Positions 1 to 5,124 of a stretch of DNA of 10,101 nt are shown here, one piece after another. Origin of the DNA: Chloroflexota bacterium (GTDB lineage Bacteria; Chloroflexota; Dehalococcoidia; Lucifugimonadales; JACPCL1). The position numbers and the translations under genes were made by a program. Positions within the stretch are counted from its first letter, which is position 1, and each line of letters starts with the position of its first letter. Location of the stretch: assembly GCA_016210375.1 (NCBI GenBank), contig JACQUH010000293.1, positions 1 through 10,101 on the forward strand, read 5' to 3'. The notes under the pieces were generated by a model. It worked only from the letters and a program-made list of their open reading frames with translations. It was not told the origin of the DNA and did not search any database.

Positions 1-497
1 GGCTGGGGCGCATGATAGAGGCCGGCGAAGACCCCCTCGTCATCGCCCGGCGCATCGTTATCCTGGCCCCCGAGGACATCGGCATGGCCGACCCCAGGGC
101 CCTGCCCGTGGCCGTCGCCGCCCAGCAGGCCGTCCACTTCGTGGGCATGCCGGAAGGGCGTATCCCCCTGGCCGAGGCCACCGTCTATCTGGCCACCGCC
201 CCCAAGAGCAACGCCTCCTACGCCGCCCTGGAGCGCGCCATGCAGGACGTGCGCTCCACCCGCAGCGACCCCGTGCCCTTGCACCTGCGCAACGCCGTCA
301 CCGCCCTGATGCGAGACCTGGGCTACCACCAGGGATACCAGTACTCCCACGACTACCCAGGGCACTTCTCCGGCCAGCAGAACCTCCCGGACAACCTGAA
401 GGGCAAGGTCTACTACGAGCCTTCCGAGCAGGGCTACGAAAAGGAGGTCGCGGAACGCCTCCGAAAGTGGTGGGGGGAGCGGGGGAAACCGACGTGA
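1..497 (+). CDS. rarA: Replication-associated recombination protein A, C-terminal part (5' end outside window)
   Basis: RarA (MgsA) is an AAA+ ATPase of the clamp-loader/RuvB-like class that acts at stalled or gapped replication forks. Only the C-terminal helical and tetramerisation part is here, about 164 residues, read in the frame that starts at base 3. The open frame continues to the window edge. The first internal ATG (base 12) sits inside a conserved family stretch (LGRMIEAGEDP), so it is not the real start. Family signatures seen are the GEDP-IARR helix, PEDIGMADPRAL, the APKSN motif, PVPLHLRNAVT and a GYQYSHDYPGH-type segment near the end. These match the order in bacterial RarA. The AAA+ ATPase core, with its Walker motifs, would lie upstream. 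The gene ends with TGA at 495-497 and looks like an unrelated housekeeping neighbour of the pilus genes. Confidence 0.93.
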   Translation, partial: LGRMIEAGEDPLVIARRIVILAPEDIGMADPRALPVAVAAQQAVHFVGMPEGRIPLAEATVYLATAPKSNASYAALERAMQDVRSTRSDPVPLHLRNAVTALMRDLGYHQGYQYSHDYPGHFSGQQNLPDNLKGKVYYEPSEQGYEKEVAERLRKWWGERGKPT

Positions 498-505
498 CCT
501 TTCGT

Positions 506-533
506 CCTGGCGATGGCCCATAGGGTATCCAGG
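506..533 (+). terminator. Weak imperfect hairpin after rarA
   Basis: Nine bases after the rarA stop, CCTGG (506-510) can pair with CCAGG (529-533). Shorter inner pairs (GAT/ATC and CCC/GGG) close around an ATA loop, with bulges. No T-run follows, so this is only a possible intrinsic terminator or processing hairpin. Confidence 0.2.
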
Positions 534-615
534 CCAAGAATAGCGCGATGAGAGGAGTGACCGGCGGCGCAGTTGCCGGAGTCCTTCCCCCTTGGCAGAG
601 GATGGTTAAACACAT

Positions 616-627
616 GGACAATTGTCC
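616..627. promoter_or_regulatory. Perfect 12-bp palindrome, candidate operator
   Basis: GGACAATTGTCC is its own reverse complement. Its right half (TTGTCC, 622-627) is the candidate -35 hexamer of the response-regulator promoter. A dimeric regulator bound here would compete with RNA polymerase. The binding protein is unknown; autoregulation by the downstream response regulator is an inference. Confidence 0.4.
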
Positions 628-650
628 GGTCCGCCTGGGAGGGCTATGAT
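622..650 (+). promoter_or_regulatory. Sigma70-like promoter for the response regulator
   Basis: TTGTCC (622-627, 4 of 6 matches to TTGACA) and TATGAT (645-650, 5 of 6 matches to TATAAT) are separated by exactly 17 bp. Transcription would begin near 657, giving a leader of roughly 37 nt before the ATG at 694. The position directly upstream of a strong ribosome binding site supports it. There is no experimental evidence. Confidence 0.5.
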
Positions 651-680
651 TGTGGTGGCGGCGAAGCTCCAGGACCAAAG

Positions 681-690
681 GGAGGGAGGG
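681..690 (+). promoter_or_regulatory. Ribosome binding site that fixes the response-regulator start
   Basis: The purine-rich GGAGGGAGGG lies 3 nt before ATG 694. This favours ATG 694 over the in-frame TTG at 622. The upstream codons would also overlap the promoter and encode residues with no family similarity. Confidence 0.7.
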
Positions 691-693
691 CCA

Positions 694-1377
694 ATGGCAA
701 CCCGTGTTCTGGTAGTGGATGACGAAGAGCCGGTCCGTCTGCTGGTGCGGGAGGTGCTGGAGGCAGAGGGCTACCAGACCGCCGTGGCCTGCGACGGGCG
801 CGAGGGGCTAAAGGCCTTCTATAGCTGGCGGCCTGAGCTGGTAGTGCTGGACGTGCTGATGCCCTACATGGATGGCTGGCAGATGCTGGAGCGCATCCGC
901 GAGGTGTCCGAGGCGCCGGTCATCATGCTCACCGCTCTCCGGCAGGAGCAACAGGTCGTGAAGGGCCTGCACGGCGGCGCCGATGACTACCTGGGCAAGC
1001 CCTTTGGGACCCTGGAGCTGGTGGCCCGGGTACAGGCAGCGTTGCGCAAGAGGGATGCCGCTTCCCCCAGGGAGGAGTACCACGACGCCGCTTTGAGCCT
1101 GGACTTCCGGAAGCATCTGGTCTACCACCGGGGGGAGAGGCTTGACCTCTCACCCCAGGAGTTCCGCCTGCTGGGGGCTCTCGTAAAGAACGCCGGCATG
1201 GTCATGGCCCCAGACCGCCTCCTGGACCAGTGCTGGGGCGAAAGGGAATGCGGCCCGGAGAACGTGCGGGTGTACATTGGCTACCTGCGCAAGAAGCTCC
1301 AGGACAACCCCAGGCAGCCGCAACTGATAGAGACGGTACGGGAGTTTGGCTACCGCTATCGCCCCCCTACCGCCTGA
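694..1377 (+). CDS. OmpR/PhoB-family two-component response regulator
   Basis: This is a 227-residue transcription regulator that would be phosphorylated by a sensor histidine kinase and then bind DNA. Residues 1-120 form a receiver domain. All key residues are present: the acidic pair D9/D10, phospho-acceptor D53 in VVLDVLMP, the T80 switch in IMLTA, and K102 in the GKPF motif. Residues about 127-224 form an OmpR-type winged helix, with LSPQEFRLLGALVKN at its start, the DNA-contacting stretch ENVRVYIGYLRKKL, and the terminal wing ETVREFGYRYR. The length is normal for the family. No kinase gene is in the window, so it is an orphan here. Its last 11 bases overlap the tail of the convergent pilin operon. 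It may regulate the neighbouring pilus genes, but that rests only on position. Confidence 0.93.
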   Translation: MATRVLVVDDEEPVRLLVREVLEAEGYQTAVACDGREGLKAFYSWRPELVVLDVLMPYMDGWQMLERIREVSEAPVIMLTALRQEQQVVKGLHGGADDYLGKPFGTLELVARVQAALRKRDAASPREEYHDAALSLDFRKHLVYHRGERLDLSPQEFRLLGALVKNAGMVMAPDRLLDQCWGERECGPENVRVYIGYLRKKLQDNPRQPQLIETVREFGYRYRPPTA

Positions 1378-2647
1378 GGTTCCACCAGGCCAGGCTATAG
1401 GCGTCTGACCCCACCCATACCTCGCTGTCGGCGGTGGCTTCGCCGTCCGTCACCGAGGACTTCACCACCCCCATGACCCTGACCAGGGCGGTAGGCCAGG
1501 TGTACACCGAGTAGTCCAGCTCATCAAAGGTCACCCAGGCCTGGTTCCAGTAGTCCCCCGGATCTACCTGGGCCTGAGCGTGGAAGGCCAGGGTACGGGC
1601 CTGGCCCGCCAGCACCATAACAGAGGGGCTGAAGTTCCAGTCCAGCCGCTGGCTCCCCTGGAACAGCATCGTCGTGGGGTCTGCCGTGGTGATGTCTCCC
1701 GCAGTAGACCCCGTCGCATAGCTGAAGTTCAATGGCAGCAAGTCCCGTATCTGCGATACGCCAACATCCTGCGTGCCAATGTTATTGATGGCGATAGCGT
1801 AGGTGAAGGTTGTCGGAACGCCGCCTGCCACTACCCTCGGCTGTACCGTCTTGGTGACCGTTGCCGCCTCTCCCGGGCAAAGAGCTGCCGATGGTGAACC
1901 CACGGCTATCCTGGCCGTGAGTCCCGTGCTGGTCAGGTCATCGCCGGGTTCCGCCCAAGCCCGGTTGCAGTAGTTACCCTGGACAGGCGTTGCCCCTGCC
2001 TGGAAGGCCACAGTCGCTTGCTGCCCCGGCTGCAGGGTGATGTGCAGAGGCGACAGGTTCCACACCAGCTCCTGGTACACACCAGACCCGTCGTCATGGG
2101 TCGTGATAGCTGGGTCGTTGGTGGTCTCGCCTGTGGTAGAGCCAGCAAGGTAGGTGAACCCTGGCGGCAGCCCATCGTGGACCTTTGTCACCTTCTCCGG
2201 CTCGTCATCCTGGTTCCTGACGATGATGGTGTAGGTGAAGACGGTGTAGACCCCCGGCGATGCGGAGGTCGGCGTCACCTCCTTGTAGGTTTGCAGCCTG
2301 CGAGAGCTATCTGTGTTCGGAGGCGGCGGCGCCTCCGGGGGGTCCACCATCTTCTCTATCGTCACGGTGACAGTCTCACCGTTCAGGTCCAGAGAGTAGA
2401 TTGCCGGGACGCCGGCCTCCAGGCCATCCATGTACCCAGGCTCATAGGCGACGCGATAGATAGCGTGCTGGCTGGCCCCCAGCAGGGCGTACTGGCGTTT
2501 GAGGATGCGCGTCTTTACCCCGGAGTCAAGGCTCAGGGTACTGGCAAAGGCCAGGGCCGCCATCACCAGGGGCAACGCCAGGACCATGAAGGCCAGCACT
2601 GCCACCAGCGCAATCCCCTTCTCCGAGCGGGCGGCCCTCGTTTTCAC
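1367..2647 (-). CDS. PilX/GspK-like prepilin protein with two DUF11-like repeats (putative pilus-tip adhesin)
   Basis: This 426-residue protein starts at a GTG (2647-2645) that overlaps the previous gene's TGA as GTGA, indicating translational coupling. Residues 10-36 are a prepilin-like N-terminus: K10-G11 followed by the hydrophobic stretch IALVAVLAFMVLALPLVMAA. Glu at mature position 5 is absent, as in GspK-type tip pseudopilins. After a short alpha/beta region and a proline run (107-110) come two related beta-rich repeats, about 118-250 and 262-390. Each has an FTY-I-(N) strand, a D-LP-F-Y-GST motif, an L-WN-SP motif and an N-AW strand. These are features of the DUF11/TIGR01451 repeats seen in surface proteins. 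C227 and C257 could form a disulfide. The protein is last in a GspI-J-K-ordered operon. A role as the outermost tip subunit or adhesin is inferred. It ends in WWNLRR. Confidence 0.8.
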   Translation of the reverse strand: MKTRAARSEKGIALVAVLAFMVLALPLVMAALAFASTLSLDSGVKTRILKRQYALLGASQHAIYRVAYEPGYMDGLEAGVPAIYSLDLNGETVTVTIEKMVDPPEAPPPPNTDSSRRLQTYKEVTPTSASPGVYTVFTYTIIVRNQDDEPEKVTKVHDGLPPGFTYLAGSTTGETTNDPAITTHDDGSGVYQELVWNLSPLHITLQPGQQATVAFQAGATPVQGNYCNRAWAEPGDDLTSTGLTARIAVGSPSAALCPGEAATVTKTVQPRVVAGGVPTTFTYAIAINNIGTQDVGVSQIRDLLPLNFSYATGSTAGDITTADPTTMLFQGSQRLDWNFSPSVMVLAGQARTLAFHAQAQVDPGDYWNQAWVTFDELDYSVYTWPTALVRVMGVVKSSVTDGEATADSEVWVGSDAYSLAWWNLRR

Positions 2648-3177
2648 TGGAGCACCCGGAGGTATGTGGTGAGAGTCGTGCTTTCGGCCTGCCCTGGCGC
2701 AGCCGACACGGCGAGCTGAAAGGTCAGTACCCTTGCGGATAGGGAGAAGGAAACGGACTGCATCTCTCTTGCCACCACCATGGCGGCGCCATCGTACTCC
2801 CGCACCAGGTCACCGCCCACCGCGTGGTAGCTCGCCGTATGGGGCGTCCCCGCTCCGTCGGTCCAGCCCAGGGTCACGCTTCCGGCGGGCGGCGCGCCGT
2901 CCACGAGGTCCGTGGACTCTGCATTCAGAGCGTCGCCGGCAAACCAGCTCCCTGCATGGCGCAGGTCTTTCACGGCTGTCATGCGGTCCTGCCAGCCCCG
3001 CCGGACCGACAGGGCCTGGTACATGCCGCCGCTGGCCATGGTCATTACGGCTGCCAGGATACTGACGGCCACCAGCGTCTCAAAGAGGGTGAACCCCAGT
3101 TGCCGGCGGCAGATCGGGCCCTGGGCGGCGTCCCGCACGCAGCAGAGAGGTCCCCCGGTTCGCTCGAGGGTCTTCAT
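2644..3177 (-). CDS. PilW/GspJ-like minor prepilin
   Basis: A 177-residue type IV prepilin-like protein. The class III signal is clear: a basic leader ending RRQLG, predicted PilD-type cleavage between G28 and F29, then FTLFETLVAVSILAAV with Glu33 as the conserved mature Glu5. The 28-residue leader is long for a prepilin. The mature part has the N-terminal hydrophobic helix, a helical extension with KDLRHAGSWFAGDAL, then a beta-rich domain with alternating polar and hydrophobic strands to the C-terminus. ATG 3177 is preceded by AGGTGAGGG at a good distance. The previous gene ends only 9 nt upstream, and the next one overlaps by 4 nt, so the three genes are one operon. Calling it J/PilW-like rests on size and position between the I-like and K-like genes; the domain itself is not diagnostic. 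Confidence 0.82.
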   Translation of the reverse strand: MKTLERTGGPLCCVRDAAQGPICRRQLGFTLFETLVAVSILAAVMTMASGGMYQALSVRRGWQDRMTAVKDLRHAGSWFAGDALNAESTDLVDGAPPAGSVTLGWTDGAGTPHTASYHAVGGDLVREYDGAAMVVAREMQSVSFSLSARVLTFQLAVSAAPGQAESTTLTTYLRVLQ

Positions 3178-3186
3178 GAAAAGCCC

Positions 3187-3567
3187 TCACCTGGCCCGAA
3201 GCGTCTGCAAGGCCAGAAGTTCCTGGTCGCCGAAGGTGACCCTCACGACAAGCTCCTGGATATTGGCGTCCCCCGCAACGTACTCCTCGGCCAGTGCCGT
3301 GACCCCGTAACCCGGCGGCACGCTGCTCAGGGAGGGATACGTTGCCGGAGGGTCCTGGTACGGCAGCGAGAACACGTACTCCATCTGGTTGCGGGCCAGG
3401 CTCTCCATCACCGCCTGGCTTTCCGTCTTGGCCCCTGAGCGTTGCACGGTGGACAGGCCCATGAGCACTGCCCCACTCAGGACGCCAAGCACCAGAAGGG
3501 CGATTGCCGTTTCCAGCAGGAGCACACCCCCGTTACCCCTGGGGGATACACACCCATGCCTGTTCAT
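3187..3567 (-). CDS. PilV/GspI-like minor prepilin
   Basis: A 126-residue small prepilin-like protein and first gene of the minus-strand operon. The short leader ends GNGG, with predicted cleavage between G14 and V15. The mature N-terminus is VLLLETAIALLVLGVLSG, with Glu19 as mature Glu5. The small soluble domain carries SQAVMESLARNQMEYVFSLPY, a helix with a Q-E-type pattern common in PilV/GspI proteins, then YPSLSSVPPGYGV and a final strand pair (VVRVTF). ATG 3567 has AGAGG directly before it, slightly closer than ideal, with GGTGA further up. It would be methylated after cleavage and join a pilus or pseudopilus tip. The exact subclass is inferred from size and gene order. Confidence 0.82.
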   Translation of the reverse strand: MNRHGCVSPRGNGGVLLLETAIALLVLGVLSGAVLMGLSTVQRSGAKTESQAVMESLARNQMEYVFSLPYQDPPATYPSLSSVPPGYGVTALAEEYVAGDANIQELVVRVTFGDQELLALQTLRAR

Positions 3568-3748
3568 CCTCTTTCACCAGCACCATGCTAGGACAACAAT
3601 GGAGCCAAACATATCGTCCTATAGGCCTAGGCGGGTTCTCACGTTCTTCTAACAGACCCCTCACGTCATCTTCACAACCCTCTGCTACGCTGCTATCGCA
3701 GTAGGAGCGGCCGGACCCTGGCCTGGCTAGGCGGCAGTGGAGAAGACT
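3568..3748. other. Divergent intergenic region between the pilin operon and the LuxR-type gene
   Basis: These 181 bp must carry the 5' control signals of both the minus-strand pilin operon and the plus-strand regulator. It is slightly more AT-rich than its neighbours. A cluster of overlapping small palindromes, CCTATAGG (3618-3625), TAGGCCTA (3622-3629) and CCTAGG (3626-3631), sits near the middle. I found no convincing minus-strand -35/-10 pair. Confidence 0.5.
3671..3699 (+). promoter_or_regulatory. Possible weak promoter for the LuxR-type gene
   Basis: TTCACA (3671-3676, 5 of 6 matches) is followed after 17 bp by TATCGC (3694-3699, 3 of 6). A TG sits one base before the -10, as in extended -10 promoters. 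The -10 is poor, so this is tentative. Confidence 0.25.
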
Positions 3749-4075
3749 ATGCTCAGCACAACAGCGATGCGAGGCCACGCCGGACAAGGGCAGCGCCTGG
3801 CCCGCCCAATTGTAGGCGAGGCAAAAGGATATGCCCAGGTGACGGATACCATTCCCCTGTACTACAGCCACCTCACCCTCCGGGAGCGAGAAGTGCTGGA
3901 GATGGTGGCAGAAGGGTGCTCCAACAAGCTCATCGGCCACCACCTGTGCATTTCTGAGCGTACGGTGAAGAACCACCTGGCCAACATCAGGGTGAAGCTC
4001 AGGGCGCTGGACCGCACCCACGCTGTCGTCACGGCACTGCGGTTGGGATGGCTATCCCTGGGGCCAAACTCCTAG
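3749..4075 (+). CDS. Small stand-alone LuxR/GerE-type HTH regulator
   Basis: A 108-residue DNA-binding protein. Residues about 41-102 are a full LuxR C-terminal helix-turn-helix: LTLREREVLEMVAEG, then CSNKLIGHHLCIS, then the recognition helix ERTVKNHLANIRVKL and a closing hydrophobic helix. The 40-residue N-terminus (rich in G, R and A) is far too short for a receiver or ligand-binding domain, so any signal must come through another partner or through expression level. I chose ATG 3749 because GGAG (3739-3742) lies 6 nt upstream; the GTG at 3737, in the same frame, is an alternative. It is transcribed away from the minor-pilin operon and sits 52 bp ahead of the next plus-strand gene. Regulation of the pilus genes is a positional inference. 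Confidence 0.85.
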   Translation: MLSTTAMRGHAGQGQRLARPIVGEAKGYAQVTDTIPLYYSHLTLREREVLEMVAEGCSNKLIGHHLCISERTVKNHLANIRVKLRALDRTHAVVTALRLGWLSLGPNS

Positions 4076-4116
4076 CCCGCCGACCTTCTTGGGGGAAGGG
4101 CGGTGCCAGGGCAAGC

Positions 4117-4125
4117 AAGGAGGGG
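4117..4125 (+). promoter_or_regulatory. Strong ribosome binding site deciding the start of the 270-residue protein
   Basis: AAGGAGGGG ends 2 nt before ATG 4128 and is close to the ideal Shine-Dalgarno sequence. It rules out the earlier in-frame TTG at 4089, whose extra 13 codons would span this site. Confidence 0.7.
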
Positions 4126-4127
4126 CC

Positions 4128-4940
4128 ATGAAGACCTACCCCAGCGGCGAGGCCAGTACGCCGCCAGCGCAGCCGCCGCAAAACGGGCTAACGCCCCCTG
4201 CGGCCCTGGCCGACCAGGAGACCGAGCGGCCCCAGGGGGATGGTCCCACCCTCATGGACCGCAAGACGGCCCCTTCGCTGGTTTGGCGTGCGGACCGCAT
4301 GTCCCTGGACATGGGCCGTCTTTTCCAGGAGGTACATACCACGCTGCAAGGGGCCAGGGCACGGTTCCTGGGAATGCTCCAACAGGAGCTTGGGGCCACC
4401 TTAGCCGAGGTCTTTTCCGGAGAGGAGGCCCGGCCTGACCCACTGCGGGGGAATGCCAGCGACGCCGTCCCACCAGGGCTCCGCAATAACACGGGCCGGG
4501 TAGTTTCCGACCCGCCCACAGCGTCCGTCGCGAGTGTGCCAGGGAAGGCCGTTCTCCCAACGCCAGCCGCCTCGCCAGGGGAAACGCCGGGCGGCCCAAC
4601 CGGGCTGAGGGAGGCCGGCAGCTCCGTCAAGGTCGTATCGGCTGTTCCTGGCCGTATGTACGAAGGTACCGTGCGGCTGAAGGTCAGGCCAGCGGAAAGC
4701 CTCCAGCACACCCTTCAGTTCGTCCACACCCTGGGCCAGATGCCGCAGCTCAACATCTTGCGCCTTCTGAGCGGCCAAGGAGAGGAGCTGAACATCTGGA
4801 TCAACCTCAGGGAGCCGCAAGACCTGGTTTACATGCTCTCTCACATGAAGAGCGTCCAGAAGCTCGCGGAAGACTCCAACGATGCCTCCCAAGAGGTGGA
4901 AGTGTCCGTCTGGCTGGACACGGAGGACCCAGGCCCGTAA
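4128..4940 (+). CDS. Hypothetical protein with disordered linkers and a C-terminal alpha/beta domain
   Basis: I do not recognise this 270-residue protein. It has no signal peptide or membrane segment. Residues 1-50 are rich in P, Q, A and T and probably disordered. Residues 52-97 look like one long amphipathic helix (MSLDMGRLFQEVHTTLQGAR then LGMLQQELGATLAEVF). Residues 100-175 are again P/G/A/S-rich linker. Residues 177-264 form a compact domain with apparent strand-helix-strand-strand-helix-strand order: YEGTVRLKV, SLQHTLQFVHTL, LNILRLLSG, ELNIWINL, DLVYMLSHMKSV, VEVSVWL. This is a ferredoxin-like pattern of the kind used for small-ligand or protein binding. It follows the LuxR-type gene by 52 bp and precedes pilB, so a cytoplasmic partner of either is possible. 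The coding call is firm; the function is unknown. Confidence 0.8.
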   Translation: MKTYPSGEASTPPAQPPQNGLTPPAALADQETERPQGDGPTLMDRKTAPSLVWRADRMSLDMGRLFQEVHTTLQGARARFLGMLQQELGATLAEVFSGEEARPDPLRGNASDAVPPGLRNNTGRVVSDPPTASVASVPGKAVLPTPAASPGETPGGPTGLREAGSSVKVVSAVPGRMYEGTVRLKVRPAESLQHTLQFVHTLGQMPQLNILRLLSGQGEELNIWINLREPQDLVYMLSHMKSVQKLAEDSNDASQEVEVSVWLDTEDPGP

Positions 4941-4977
4941 GCCTCCTCAGGCTACCCTGGTCTACTCCCTGCCTTGT

Positions 4978-5056
4978 AAACAGGGGGACTGATGCCTTGT
5001 TGTCATCCCTCGTTCACGACTCTTCGAGACTCGGAATGACAGCACTGCCCCTGTTT
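4978..5056. repeat. Nested inverted repeat between the hypothetical gene and pilB
   Basis: Outer arms AAACAGGGG (4978-4986) and CCCCTGTTT (5048-5056) are perfect complements. Inner arms TGTCATCCC (5001-5009) and GGAATGACA (5033-5041) match at 8 of 9. The spacers between outer and inner arms differ (14 and 6 nt), so the structure is imperfect. It may serve as a terminator-like structure for the upstream gene, or be a remnant of a dispersed repeat; TGTCAT...ATGACA-bounded repeats are common in some Chloroflexota. No T-run follows. Confidence 0.5.
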
Positions 5057-5124
5057 CATCTCCGAGTTGGCATCCGTAACGCCATGCGCAACAGTCGCAG
5101 CTTTCCCGGGGAGGTCCGAGGTCC

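Noticed and set aside
2018..2719. Plus-strand open frame opposite the pilin operon
   Set aside because: It is antisense to a protein with clear repeats and a prepilin helix, its translation is R/G/H-rich without motifs, and it crosses the boundary of two coupled genes.
5067..5095. Promoter for pilB from TTGGCA (5067-5072)
   Set aside because: The -35 is good, but at 17-bp spacing the -10 would be AACAGT (3 of 6 matches), too weak to report as a feature.
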